64,000 nucleotides of DNA, taken from the NCBI RefSeq assembly GCF_030406905.1, contig NZ_CP129137.1, positions 5,538,001-5,602,000 on the forward strand. Direction: 5' to 3'. This DNA is from Streptomyces sp. HUAS CB01. Lineage in GTDB: Bacteria; Actinomycetota; Actinomycetes; Streptomycetales; Streptomycetaceae. Every line of letters starts with the position of its first letter. Position 1 is the stretch's first letter. The translations under genes were made by a program, and so were the position numbers. Shown in pieces: positions 38,644 to 47,631 of this stretch. The notes beneath the pieces were generated by a model that made no database searches, was not told where the DNA came from, and was given only the letters and a program-made list of their open reading frames with translations.

Positions 38644-38790
38644 ATGTCCGAGCAGACCCTTCTCCGTCGCCGCGTCCGCCACACGCCCCGCGTGAGCGAG
38701 TCCGACCGCAGGAGCGCCGCCGCGAACGCCGCCGCGGCCCTGCAGCGCGCCCTCGACCGCAGGGACAACGGAGGCGAGACCGGCCACTGA
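38644..38790 (+). CDS. 48-residue basic protein
   Basis: A short gene, ATG 38644 to TGA 38790, with AAGGAG exactly placed upstream. The product starts MSEQTLLRRRVRHTPRVSES and then has an Ala-rich helix (AAANAAAALQRALDRRDN). It is basic and soluble with no known family. The elaborate upstream AT-rich region and good ribosome site suggest a regulated, well-translated peptide. Function unknown; leuB starts 286 bases later. Confidence 0.7.
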   Translation: MSEQTLLRRRVRHTPRVSESDRRSAAANAAAALQRALDRRDNGGETGH

Positions 38791-39076
38791 CCGGTGCGAG
38801 CGGCCGGTGACGCCCGGGGGTCACCGGCCCCACCGCGCCGGCCCCCTGGCTCCGGCGCCCCGTTGACCGAACCCGAAGGGGCTCACCGTGCTCCCCCGCA
38901 TCCCCAGCCGCGAGGGCATTGCCCGCCGTGGGCGTGGACCCGGCGTGCCGCGGCCGTACCGGCTCCGCCCACCGTGAGGGCGGGAGCCGGTGCCGGGTGT
39001 CGGCGGACGGACACGCGACGCGTCCGCATGATGGACATCGAGTGTCATTCGGTGGGACGCGGAGTACGGTGCCGAT

Positions 39077-40117
39077 ATGTCTCGCAGCCTCAATCTCGCA
39101 GTGATCCCCGGTGACGGCATCGGCCAGGAGGTCGTGGCCCAGGGCCTGAAGGTCCTCTCGGCCGTGCTTCCCCCGGACGTGAAGCTGGAGACCAAGGAGT
39201 ACGACCTCGGCGCCAAGCGCTGGCACCGCACCGGCGAGACCCTGCCGGACGCGGAGCTCGACTCCCTCCGGCACCACGACGCGATCCTCCTCGGAGCGAT
39301 CGGCGACCCGTCCGTGCCGTCCGGCGTCCTGGAGCGGGGGCTGCTGCTCAAGCTGCGGTTCGCCTTCGACCACTACGTCAACCTGCGTCCCTCGAAGCTC
39401 TTCCCGAACACCTCGACCCCGCTGGCCGGCCGCCCGGAGATCGACTTCGTGGTCGTGCGCGAGGGCACCGAGGGCCCCTACACGGGCAACGGCGGTTCCC
39501 TGCGCACCGATACGCCGGCGGAGGTCGCCACCGAGGTGAGCGTCAACACGGCGTACGGCGTGGAGCGGGTCGTCCGGGACGCTTTCGCGCGGGCCGACGC
39601 CCGCCCCCGCAAGAAGCTGACGCTGGTTCACAAGAACAACGTCCTCGTGTACGCGGGCCACATGTGGAAGAAGATCTTCGACAAGGTCGCCCAGGAGTAC
39701 CCCGCGGTCACCACCGACTATCTGCACGTCGACGCCGCGACGATCTTCTTCGTCACCCAGCCGGAGCGATTCGACGTCATCGTCACCGACAACCTTTTCG
39801 GTGACATCCTCACGGACCTCGCCGCTGCCGTGACCGGCGGTATCGGCCTGGCCGCCTCCGGGAACATCAACCCTGCGGGTGAATTCCCGTCGATGTTCGA
39901 GCCCGTCCACGGTTCCGCGCCCGACATCGCCGGCACCGGCAAGGCCGACCCCACGGCCACGATCCTGTCGGTCGCCCTCCTCCTGCGGCACCTCGGCCAC
40001 GACGCCGCGGCCGTCCGTATCGAGGACGCCGTCGCCGCCGACCTGGCGGACCGGGACGGTACCCCCCGCACCACCGACGAGATCGGCGACGCGCTCGCCG
40101 TACGAGTAGCGGGCTGA
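39077..40117 (+). CDS. leuB: 3-isopropylmalate dehydrogenase
   Basis: LeuB (346 residues) oxidatively decarboxylates 3-isopropylmalate with NAD in leucine synthesis. Visible landmarks are [13 protein letters not shown], the conserved RPSKLFP, the phosphate/substrate site [11 protein letters not shown], and [16 protein letters not shown] near the end. Size and sequence fit the actinobacterial type rather than isocitrate dehydrogenase. There is no clear ribosome site, and TACGGT at 39065-39070 would put transcription at the ATG, so the mRNA may be leaderless. A terminator follows; leuC/leuD are not in the window. Confidence 0.96.
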   Translation: MSRSLNLAVIPGDGIGQEVVAQGLKVLSAVLPPDVKLETKEYDLGAKRWHRTGETLPDAELDSLRHHDAILLGAIGDPSVPSGVLERGLLLKLRFAFDHYVNLRPSKLFPNTSTPLAGRPEIDFVVVREGTEGPYTGNGGSLRTDTPAEVATEVSVNTAYGVERVVRDAFARADARPRKKLTLVHKNNVLVYAGHMWKKIFDKVAQEYPAVTTDYLHVDAATIFFVTQPERFDVIVTDNLFGDILTDLAAAVTGGIGLAASGNINPAGEFPSMFEPVHGSAPDIAGTGKADPTATILSVALLLRHLGHDAAAVRIEDAVAADLADRDGTPRTTDEIGDALAVRVAG

Positions 40118-40141
40118 CCCGTCGACTCTCGAAACCTCGAA

Positions 40142-40170
40142 GCCGCCGGGTCGCACACGCACCCGGCGGC
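40142..40170. terminator. Terminator after leuB
   Basis: Ten-base perfect stem (GCCGCCGGGT / ACCCGGCGGC) with a nine-base loop, followed by TTCTCCT, 24 bases after the leuB stop. Confidence 0.88.
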
Positions 40171-40378
40171 TTCTCCTCTGCGGCCTCCGGGTGCCACCAT
40201 CAAGCCATGGGCCGCAGCCCACGCTGTTCCCCTCCGGCCCCCGCGCACTGCGATAATCGAACGTGGGGCCGCATCATGCGGGGAAGCTCGGACGTCCTAG
40301 TACAGCCGTACGCAGGGCGAACAGACGTACAGACGTGAGCGCGGTCCGTCACAAACAAACGGTGAAGGACACGCAGAC

Positions 40379-41467
40379 ATGACGACGCCCTCGATCGAGC
40401 TCAAGCCCTCCTCGACCCCCCTGTCCGACGCGGAGCGCGAGGCGATCCTGGCCAACCCGGGATTCGGCCGCCACTTCACCGATCACATGGTGACGATCAA
40501 GTGGACGGAGGGCCGCGGCTGGCACGACGCCCAGCTGACGCCGTACGCCCCGCTGTCGATCGACCCGGCCAACATGACCCTGCACTACGCGCAGGAGATC
40601 TTCGAGGGGCTGAAGGCCTACCGCAGGCCCGACGGTTCGGTCGCCACCTTCCGGCCCGACGCGAACGCCCGCCGCTTCCAGCTCTCGGCCCGCCGCCTGG
40701 CCATGCCGGAGCTGCCGGTCGAGACGTTCATCGAGGCCTGTGACGCCCTGGTCCAGCAGGACAAGGCATGGGTGCCGCAGCACGGTGGCGAGGCGTCCCT
40801 CTACCTGCGTCCGTTCATGTTCGCCAACGAGGTCGGCCTGGGGGTCCGTCCGGCCAACGAGTACCTGTTCATCGTCATCGCCTCGCCGGCCGGCCCGTAC
40901 TTCCCGGGGGGCGTCAAGCCCGTCTCCGTCTGGCTGTCGGAGAACTACGTCCGCGCCGTCCCCGGCGGCATGGGCTTCGCCAAGACCGGCGGCAACTACG
41001 CCGCCTCCCTCCTCGCGCAGGCCGAGGCGGCCGCCAAGGGCTGCGACCAGGTCGTGTGGCTCGACGCCCTGGAGCACAGGACCGTCGAGGAGATGGGCGG
41101 GATGAACCTGTACTTCGTGTACGGGGACCGGATCGTCACGCCCGAGCTCACGGGATCGCTGCTCGCCGGCATCACCCGTGACTCGCTGCTCGCGCTGGCC
41201 CGCGACCTCGGCTACGAGTCCGAGGAGGGCAGGATCACCACCGACCAGTGGAAGCGCGACACCGAGAACGGCACCCTCACCGAGGTGTTCGCGTGCGGCA
41301 CCGCCGCCGTCATCACCCCCGTCGGCACGGTCAAGTCCACCGGCGGTGAGTGGACCCAGTCGAACGGTGAGCCGGGCAAGGTCACCATGGAGCTGCGCAA
41401 GGCGCTCCTGGACATCCAGACCGGCAGGGCCGAGGACAAGCACGGCTGGATGCACGACCTCGGCTGA
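40379..41467 (+). CDS. ilvE: Branched-chain amino acid aminotransferase
   Basis: PLP enzyme of fold-type IV (362 residues) catalysing the last transamination to valine, leucine and isoleucine and the first step of their breakdown. The PLP lysine lies in [19 protein letters not shown]; the N-terminal [14 protein letters not shown] and C-terminal [15 protein letters not shown] are typical. ATG 40379 follows GAAGGA. Its leader includes a small inverted repeat (CCGCAT-C-ATGCGG at 40269-40281) and a duplicated ACAGACGT. Separated from leuB by a terminator, so it has its own promoter. Confidence 0.96.
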   Translation: MTTPSIELKPSSTPLSDAEREAILANPGFGRHFTDHMVTIKWTEGRGWHDAQLTPYAPLSIDPANMTLHYAQEIFEGLKAYRRPDGSVATFRPDANARRFQLSARRLAMPELPVETFIEACDALVQQDKAWVPQHGGEASLYLRPFMFANEVGLGVRPANEYLFIVIASPAGPYFPGGVKPVSVWLSENYVRAVPGGMGFAKTGGNYAASLLAQAEAAAKGCDQVVWLDALEHRTVEEMGGMNLYFVYGDRIVTPELTGSLLAGITRDSLLALARDLGYESEEGRITTDQWKRDTENGTLTEVFACGTAAVITPVGTVKSTGGEWTQSNGEPGKVTMELRKALLDIQTGRAEDKHGWMHDLG

Positions 41468-41520
41468 CCCGCCCGCCCGCTCGGGCGCAGGGGACCACCC
41501 GGTTCCGTCCGGCGTGTGAA

Positions 41521-41548
41521 CCGCGCGGCCCCGTACGGGGCCGCGCGG
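41521..41548. terminator. Bidirectional terminator, ilvE / permease
   Basis: A perfect 28-base palindrome: 12-base arms CCGCGCGGCCCC around GTAC, lying between the convergent ilvE and NCS1 permease genes. Confidence 0.88.
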
Positions 41549-41697
41549 TCACGTCTTCCGGCGGTGGGATGCCCGTCACGTGACCGGGAACCGGTCCGGT
41601 CGACCTTCCCGGTCGTGCAGGGAGGCACGAGGCGCACCGCTCCGGCTCCGCGCCGTGCGCGGCTGGGCCCGCGCCGGTCGCCGGGTCCCCAGGCCCC

Positions 41698-43146
41698 TCA
41701 GGGCGCCGCGGCCGCCGCCCGCTCGGCCCGGACCGCGACGCCGTCGGCCGTCCCGTCGGTGTCGTTCGGCCCCTTCCGGGGCCGGATCGCCGCGTACACC
41801 AGACCGCCCACGAGGCCCGACAGTACGAAGCTGCAGTCCACGCCCGCGGTCAGGCCGAGCAGCGGGCCTTCGTGGAACGGGGTCGACACGGCGAGGAGCC
41901 CGACGGTCGCGCCGACTGCCCAGGCGGCCGTCGCCCGGGGCTCCCAGCCGGCACGGAACCAGTAGGCGCCGCCCCGGGTGCGCCGGTTGTGGACCTGGAG
42001 GGCGTCGGCGTCGTACCTGCCGCGGCAGCGCCGATGGCCCATGAGGGTGATCACCGCCCAGGGCGTGCCGATCGCGGTGAGCAGCAGCACGAAGGAGGTC
42101 ATCGCCGACCGCGCGTCCCAGGCGAAGTGCCCGAGGAAGACGAAGGCCGTGGCCACGACGGCGACGACCACGGTGGCCGTCGTACGGCTGGCCCGGGGCA
42201 CGATCGCGTCCAGGTCGAGGCCCATCGAGTAGAGCATCAGCCCCGCGTTGCCGACCGAGCCGGCCGCGGCGGCCAGCAGCAGCGGCAGGACGTACCAGGC
42301 GGGGGCGGCCTCGACCAGGGGGCCCGCGTAGTCGAGCGAGGCCCGGGCCGCCAGCGCGGTGAAGGTGCCGAACAGCTGCGGGATCAGCAGCCCGGCGAAC
42401 AGGCCCAGACAGGTGGCGTTCAGCACGGCCCGGGGGCTGTGCCGCGCGGGCGAGATGTAGCGGGTGTAGTCACCGAGGAGCGTGATGAACGCGATCGGTC
42501 CGCTGAGCCCCGCGGCCACGGCGGACAGGGCCCAGGTGGGCCAGAAGGAGCCCAGCAGCCAAGGGGCGTCCGCAGGCGCCGCGGTGGTCAGGGCCGGCGC
42601 ATAGGCCACGAGCCCCAGGGCGAGGAGCGCGATCATGCCGACGGCCAGGACCCTGCTCAACCGCAGCAGCAGGCGGTAGCCGTGGACGGCGCCGACCACG
42701 GTGAGCGCGGCCAGCAGCCCGTAGACCAGGGCGTGGGTGGTGTCCCCGGCCGGCAGGTCCAGCATCCGCGCCAGGGCGCCGGTCATGACGTCGCCGCCGA
42801 TCCACAGCGTCAGAGCGGTGTAGCCGAGGGAGAGCAGCAGTCCGACGACCGAGCCGATCAGCCGCCCGCGCACGCCGAAGAACGCCCCGCTGGACGTGGA
42901 CAGATTGGTCGCCGTGCGCAGCGAGACGAGCGCGAGCGGTGCCGTCACCGCCACTCCGGCGACGGTGCCCGCGACCACCGAGGTGACCGCGCCCCAGAGG
43001 CCCAGGCCGAAGGAGACCGGCAGCCAGCCGAAGACGATCACGCCGAGGCAGAGGTTGGAGCCCAGCAGGATCGCCAGCACATCGCGCGGGCCGCTCGTCC
43101 GCTCCGCTTCGGGGATGGTGTCGACTCCGCGCTGTTCGATCGGCAT
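41698..43146 (-). CDS. NCS1-family nucleobase/ureide permease
   Basis: A 12-helix cation symporter (482 residues) of the NCS1 purine/cytosine/allantoin family. The N-terminal NLCLGVIVFGWLPVSFGLGLW helix and the TATNLSTSSGAFFGVRG stretch are characteristic; the tail is Arg-rich. Substrates in the family include cytosine, uracil, allantoin and hydantoins; the exact one cannot be assigned. It is divergently transcribed from the urease-like operon across a 193-base region rich in inverted repeats, so it probably imports a nitrogen source for that pathway. ATG 43146 follows AGGAG. Confidence 0.9.
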   Translation of the reverse strand: MPIEQRGVDTIPEAERTSGPRDVLAILLGSNLCLGVIVFGWLPVSFGLGLWGAVTSVVAGTVAGVAVTAPLALVSLRTATNLSTSSGAFFGVRGRLIGSVVGLLLSLGYTALTLWIGGDVMTGALARMLDLPAGDTTHALVYGLLAALTVVGAVHGYRLLLRLSRVLAVGMIALLALGLVAYAPALTTAAPADAPWLLGSFWPTWALSAVAAGLSGPIAFITLLGDYTRYISPARHSPRAVLNATCLGLFAGLLIPQLFGTFTALAARASLDYAGPLVEAAPAWYVLPLLLAAAAGSVGNAGLMLYSMGLDLDAIVPRASRTTATVVVAVVATAFVFLGHFAWDARSAMTSFVLLLTAIGTPWAVITLMGHRRCRGRYDADALQVHNRRTRGGAYWFRAGWEPRATAAWAVGATVGLLAVSTPFHEGPLLGLTAGVDCSFVLSGLVGGLVYAAIRPRKGPNDTDGTADGVAVRAERAAAAAP

Positions 43147-43339
43147 CGGGCGCTCCTGCTCCGTCGGGCGTCATTTGAGTGCTGCTCAATGTGGACCGAG
43201 CCCCGCTTCGGCGTCAATGCTTCCGGTCAACGGAAGTCACGGTTAGAGTGTCGTTCAAACATCCGGAATCGGACGTGGGGATTCCGGAGTGATGCATCCA
43301 GCGGGAGGGCCCGGCGGTCCTCCAGGGAGGCGTGGTGAC
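43147..43339. promoter_or_regulatory. Divergent control region with inverted repeats
   Basis: It contains TTGAG-(5)-CTCAA at 43175-43189, TTCCG-(5)-CGGAA at 43221-43235, a -10-like TAGAGT at 43244-43249, and TCCGGAAT-(11)-ATTCCGGA at 43262-43288. The last repeat would lie just downstream of the rightward start point (about 43256). These look like operators shared by the permease and urease-like genes; the binding protein is not known. Confidence 0.5.
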
Positions 43340-44173
43340 GTGCGACTGACCCCGACCGAGCGGGACCGGCTGCTGCTGTTCGGCGCGGCCGAACTGGCCC
43401 GGGCGCGGCGTGCCCGAGGGCTCAAGCTCAATGTCCCCGAGGCGACCGCGCTGATCGCCGACACGGTCTGCGAGGCGGCCCGGGACGGCCGCCGGCTCGC
43501 CGAGGCCATCGAGGCGGCCCGTTCCGTGCTGGGCCCCGAGGACGTTCTCCCCGGCGTCGCCGACGTCGTCACCGAGGTCCATGTCGAGGCCGTCTTCGAC
43601 GACGGCTCCCGGCTCGCGGTCGTCTCCGGCCCCATCGGCGGCGGCAGTCTCGGCGACGCGGCACCCGGCGCCGTGCTGCCCGGACCCGCGGACCCCGAGC
43701 CGGAGCCCGCGGTGCGGCTCACGGTGCGCAACACCGCGGCCGTACCGGTCAGCGTCACCTCCCACTTCCACTTCCTCGAGGCCAATCCGCGGCTCGACTT
43801 CGACCGGTCCGCGGCCTACGGCATGCGGCTCTGCGTCCCCGCCGGCTCGTCCGTCCGCTTCGGCCCGGGCGAGGAGGCCGAGGTCGGACTCGTGCCGATC
43901 GGCGGCGGCCGCGTCGCCATCGGCTTCGCGGGCCTGGTCGACGGGCCACTGGACGCGCCCGGAGCGAAGGCGGAGGCCCTCCGCCGGGCGGCCGCCTGCG
44001 GCTACCTCGGCGCCCCCGGGCCGCAGGAGAGCGGACCGCAGGAGACCGGTCCGCGTGGCGCGGACCGGGAGGAGCCGGCTCCGCAGCGTTCCGGCCCCCG
44101 TGACCCCGACGATCAGCACCCCGCACCGCGGGCCCGACAGCAGGCGCCCTGCCGGCAGGAGGAGGACAGGTGA
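43340..44173 (+). CDS. Fused urease gamma-beta subunit-like protein
   Basis: A 277-residue fusion of the two small urease subunits. Residues 1-~95 are the gamma domain (LTPTERDRLLLFGAAELARARR); ~100-227 the beta domain with SHFHFLEANPRLDFDRSAAYG, the urease-beta signature with small changes. A ~50-residue Pro/Gln/Arg/Asp tail has no counterpart in ordinary ureases. GTG 43340 is chosen behind AGGGAGG; GTG 43289 would add 17 residues. Its stop overlaps the alpha gene by four bases. As subunits form one trimer, it should assemble with the following protein. Confidence 0.88.
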   Translation: MRLTPTERDRLLLFGAAELARARRARGLKLNVPEATALIADTVCEAARDGRRLAEAIEAARSVLGPEDVLPGVADVVTEVHVEAVFDDGSRLAVVSGPIGGGSLGDAAPGAVLPGPADPEPEPAVRLTVRNTAAVPVSVTSHFHFLEANPRLDFDRSAAYGMRLCVPAGSSVRFGPGEEAEVGLVPIGGGRVAIGFAGLVDGPLDAPGAKAEALRRAAACGYLGAPGPQESGPQETGPRGADREEPAPQRSGPRDPDDQHPAPRARQQAPCRQEEDR

Positions 44174-45861
44174 GCGGCATCGACCCGCACGAGTACGCGA
44201 GCGTGCACGGCCCGCGCGCCGGGGACCGGGTGGTTCTCGGTGACTCCGGCCTGGTCGTCCGTGTCGAGTCCGACTCGCAGAAGGCCGGGGACGAGTTCCT
44301 CGCGGGCTTCGGCAAGACCGCCCGTGACGGACTGCACCTCAAGGCGGCCGCCGTCCGTGACACCTGCGACGTGGTCATCAGCAACGTGCTCGTCATCGAC
44401 GCCGTCCAGGGCATCCGCAAGGTCTCCATCGGCATCCGCGAGGGGCGTATCGCCGGCATCGGCCGTGCCGGGAACCCGGACACCCTCGACGGCGTGGACG
44501 TCGTCGTCGGCACCGGTACGACGATCGTGTCCGGCGAAGGGCTCATCGCCACCGCCGGGGCCGTGGACACGCATGTCCATCTGCTCTCGCCGCGGGTGAT
44601 GGAGGCGTCGCTCGCCTCCGGCGTCACGACGATCATCGGGCAGGAGTTCGGCCCGGTCTGGGGCGTCGGCGTCAACTCCCCGTGGGCGCTCAAGCACGCC
44701 TTCGGGGCCTTCGACGCCTGGCCCGTCAACATCGGCTTCCTCGCCCGCGGTTCGTCATCCGACGAGGCCCCGCTCGTCGAGGCGCTCGCCGAGGGCGGCG
44801 CGTCCGGCTTCAAGGTCCACGAGGACATGGGCGCCCACACCCGCGCGCTCGACACCGCCCTGCGGGTGGCCGAGGAGTACGACGTCCAGGTCGCCCTGCA
44901 CAGCGACGGCCTCAACGAATGCCTCTCCGTGGACGACACGCTGAAGGTCCTGGACGGCCGGACCGTCCACGCCTTCCACATCGAGGGCTGCGGCGGGGGA
45001 CACGTGCCGAACGTGCTCAGGATGGCGGGCGTGCCGAACGTCATCGGCTCCTCCACCAACCCCACACTGCCCTTCGGGCGGGACGCGGTCGCCGAGCACT
45101 ACGGGATGATCGTCTCCGTACACGACCTCAAGACCGACCTCCCCGGCGACGCGGCCATGGCCCGGGACCGGATCCGTGCCGGGACGATGGGGGCCGAGGA
45201 CGTGCTGCACGACCTCGGGGCGATCGGCATCACCTCGTCCGACGCCCAGGGCATGGGCCGTGCGGGCGAGACCGTGCGGCGCACCTTCGCCATGGCCGGG
45301 AAGATGAAGGCCGAGCTGGGCCCCATGGAGGGCGACGGCGCGCACGACGACAACGCGCGCGTCCTGCGCTACATGGCCAAGCTGACCGTCAACCCCGCGA
45401 TCGCCCACGGCCTGGCGCACGAGATCGGCTCGATCGAGACGGGCAAGCTCGCCGACATCGTGCTGTGGAAGCCGCAGTTCTTCGGCGCGAAGCCGCAGCT
45501 GGTGCTGAAGGCGGGCTTCCCGGCGTACGGGGTGACCGGCGACCCGAACGCCGCGACCGACACCTGCGAACCGCTCGTCCTCGGGCCGCAGTTCGGTGCC
45601 CACGGCGCGACTCCCTCCGAGATCTCCGTGGCGTTCGTGTCCCAGGCCGCGGCGGCACTCGGCGGCGACACCCTGCCCACCCGCAGGCGACGCGTCGGGG
45701 TGCGCGGCACCCGCGGCATCGGCCCGCGGGACCTGCGCCTCAACTCCCGCGTCGGTGACGTGGCCGTGGACGCGCACAGCGGACTCGTCACGCTCGACGG
45801 CGATCCCCTGCGCTCCGATCCGGTCGAGTCGATGTCGCTCAACCGGCTGTACTTCCTCTGA
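44170..45861 (+). CDS. Divergent urease alpha subunit-like metalloamidohydrolase
   Basis: A 563-residue protein of the urease alpha family. All nickel ligands of classical urease have counterparts: H135, H137, the carbamylated lysine K215 (FKVHED), H244, H270 and D358. The mobile flap differs: the Cys-His pair is Val317-His318 (MIVSVHDL), and the usual GGGTGP stretch reads GQEFGP. No ureD/E/F/G maturation genes occur in the window. From memory, S. coelicolor has a similar second urease-like pair besides its complete urease cluster. Substrate is therefore open: urea, or a substituted urea/guanidine linked to the neighbouring agmatine deiminase. GTG 44170 overlaps the previous stop. Confidence 0.88.
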   Translation: MSGIDPHEYASVHGPRAGDRVVLGDSGLVVRVESDSQKAGDEFLAGFGKTARDGLHLKAAAVRDTCDVVISNVLVIDAVQGIRKVSIGIREGRIAGIGRAGNPDTLDGVDVVVGTGTTIVSGEGLIATAGAVDTHVHLLSPRVMEASLASGVTTIIGQEFGPVWGVGVNSPWALKHAFGAFDAWPVNIGFLARGSSSDEAPLVEALAEGGASGFKVHEDMGAHTRALDTALRVAEEYDVQVALHSDGLNECLSVDDTLKVLDGRTVHAFHIEGCGGGHVPNVLRMAGVPNVIGSSTNPTLPFGRDAVAEHYGMIVSVHDLKTDLPGDAAMARDRIRAGTMGAEDVLHDLGAIGITSSDAQGMGRAGETVRRTFAMAGKMKAELGPMEGDGAHDDNARVLRYMAKLTVNPAIAHGLAHEIGSIETGKLADIVLWKPQFFGAKPQLVLKAGFPAYGVTGDPNAATDTCEPLVLGPQFGAHGATPSEISVAFVSQAAAALGGDTLPTRRRRVGVRGTRGIGPRDLRLNSRVGDVAVDAHSGLVTLDGDPLRSDPVESMSLNRLYFL

Positions 45862-45913
45862 GCCCGCCCGAGTCCCCGATCTCCGCTCCGAACCCTCTCC
45901 ACAAGGACCTGTG

Positions 45914-46933
45914 ATGACGTTCCGCATGCCGCCCGAGTGGGCCCCGCACGAGCGCACCTGGATGGCCTGGCCCGGCCCCAACCCGACCTTCACCGACGAC
46001 GGGGAACTCGCCGGGGCCCGCGCCGCCTGGGCCGAGGTGGCCCGTGCCGTACGCCGCTTCGAGCCGGTCACCATGGTGGTGGGCCCGGGAGAGACCGAGG
46101 GCGCCCGCGAACTGCTCGGCGCGGACGTCGAGATCGTGGAGCGCGAGCTGGACGACGCGTGGATGCGCGACATCGGCCCGACCTTCGTCACCGACGGCGA
46201 GGGCGGCCTCGCCGCCGTCGACTGGGTGTTCAACGGCTGGGGCGCCCAGGACTGGGCGCGCTGGGAGCACGACTCCAAGATCGCCCGCCATGTGGCCGAC
46301 CTGGCGGACGCTCCCGTCCTCTCCTCGCCGCTCGTCAACGAGGGCGGCGCGATCCACGTCGACGGCGAGGGCACCGTCCTGCTGACCGACACCGTCCAGC
46401 TCGGGGCCGGGCGCAATCCCGACTGGACGCGCGAGCAGGTCGAGGCGGAGATCCACGCCAGGCTCGGCACCACCAAGGCGATCTGGCTGCCGCACGGTCT
46501 GGCCGGCGACTACGGCATGTACGGCACGCAGGGCCACGTCGACATCGTCGCGGCGTTCGCCCGGCCGGGTGTGGTCCTCGTCCACAGCCAGCAGGACCCG
46601 GCCCACCCGGACCACGAGCGTTCGAGGACCTACGCGGAGATCCTGCGCGGCAGCACCGACGCCCGCGGCCGCACGCTGGAGGTCGTGGAGATCCCGGCGC
46701 CGACCGTTCTCGAGGACGAGGACGGGGAGTGGGTCGACTACTCCTACATCAACCACTACCTGTGCAACGGCGGAGTGGTGCTGTGCTCCTTCGACGACCC
46801 CCACGACGAGATCGCGGCGGGCATCTTCCGCCGCCTCTTCCCGGAGCGCACGGTGACCCTGGTCGACGCCCGCACGATCTTCGCGAGCGGCGGGGGCATC
46901 CACTGCATCACCCAGCAGCAGCCGAAGGTCTGA
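45914..46933 (+). CDS. aguA: Agmatine deiminase
   Basis: A pentein-fold hydrolase (339 residues) converting agmatine to N-carbamoylputrescine and ammonia. The family pattern is clear: MPPEWAPHERTWMAWPG at the start, MRDIGPTFV, NEGGAIHVDGEGT, and the nucleophile cysteine in GGGIHCITQQQP at the end. ATG 45914 follows AAGGACCTGTG. It begins 53 bases after the urease alpha-like gene and is probably in the same operon. N-carbamoylputrescine hydrolase (aguB), the usual partner, is not in the window; the urease-like enzyme might deal with a related ureido product, which is speculation. Confidence 0.95.
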   Translation: MTFRMPPEWAPHERTWMAWPGPNPTFTDDGELAGARAAWAEVARAVRRFEPVTMVVGPGETEGARELLGADVEIVERELDDAWMRDIGPTFVTDGEGGLAAVDWVFNGWGAQDWARWEHDSKIARHVADLADAPVLSSPLVNEGGAIHVDGEGTVLLTDTVQLGAGRNPDWTREQVEAEIHARLGTTKAIWLPHGLAGDYGMYGTQGHVDIVAAFARPGVVLVHSQQDPAHPDHERSRTYAEILRGSTDARGRTLEVVEIPAPTVLEDEDGEWVDYSYINHYLCNGGVVLCSFDDPHDEIAAGIFRRLFPERTVTLVDARTIFASGGGIHCITQQQPKV

Positions 46934-47012
46934 CCGCTGCCCGCGTCGCCCCGGGACGGGGGCCCACCGGTCCGGACGGGGGCCCCACCCCGGGTGGCCG
47001 GGGGATCGGGTA

Positions 47013-47032
47013 GAACGTACGGGTGAACGTTC
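47013..47032 (+). promoter_or_regulatory. Inverted repeat over the tetR start, possible autoregulation site
   Basis: GAACGT and ACGTTC arms, eight bases apart, straddle GTG 47023 of the TetR gene. TAGAAC at 47011-47016 is placed as a -10 for a transcript beginning at the start codon, so a bound repressor would block it. Confidence 0.4.
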
Positions 47033-47631
47033 CCCCGGGCCCCCGACGCCGCAACACCGCTCCTCCCCGTGAGGAGGTGCTCGCCGCGGCGATGGCGACG
47101 ATCGCCGAGCACGGGCTCGACGGGCTGACCATGGCCGGGCTCGGCCGTGAGGTCGGGATGAGCAGCGGGCATCTGCTCTACTACTTCCGCACCAAGGACG
47201 AGCTGCTGCTGCGGACCCTGGAATGGAGCGAGGGCCGGCTCGGTGCCGAGCGGAGCGCGCTGCTGTCCCGGCCCGGCGCCGCCCGCGAGCGGCTCGACGC
47301 GTACGTGGACCTGTACGTCCCCGACGGCCACCGCGACCCCCACTGGACGCTGTGGCTGGAGGTCTGGAACCGCTCGCAGAACGCCGACGAGGACGCCCGA
47401 GCCCGGCAGGCCGCGATCGAGGGCGCCTGGCACCGCGACCTCGTCGCCCTGCTCGCCGAGGGCATCTCGCGGGGCGAGTTCCGTTCCGTCGACCCGGACC
47501 GCTACGCCGCGCGGCTGCGGGCCCTCCTCGACGGCTTCAGCGTCCACGTGGCCGTCGGCATACCCGGCACCGACCGTGCCCAAGTCCTGGCCCACGTGAG
47601 GGAGTTCATCGCCGACTCGCTGATGCCGTGA
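47023..47631 (+). CDS. TetR-family regulator
   Basis: A 202-residue regulator. The N-terminal helix-turn-helix reads EEVLAAAMATIAEHGLDGLT then MAGLGREVGMSSGHLLYYFR, the TetR hallmark. The rest is a helical ligand domain of the BetI-like TetR_C_6 type. GTG 47023; no ribosome site, probably leaderless. It lies 89 bases after agmatine deiminase in the same direction, so it may be part of the urease-like/agmatine unit and control it; polyamine- or nitrogen-responsive members are common. Confidence 0.9.
   Translation: MNVPPGPRRRNTAPPREEVLAAAMATIAEHGLDGLTMAGLGREVGMSSGHLLYYFRTKDELLLRTLEWSEGRLGAERSALLSRPGAARERLDAYVDLYVPDGHRDPHWTLWLEVWNRSQNADEDARARQAAIEGAWHRDLVALLAEGISRGEFRSVDPDRYAARLRALLDGFSVHVAVGIPGTDRAQVLAHVREFIADSLMP

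Noticed and set aside
40335..40382. 15-codon frame overlapping the ilvE start, considered as a leader peptide
   Set aside because: It has no run of branched-chain codons, uses uncharacteristic codons, and no terminator lies between it and ilvE.
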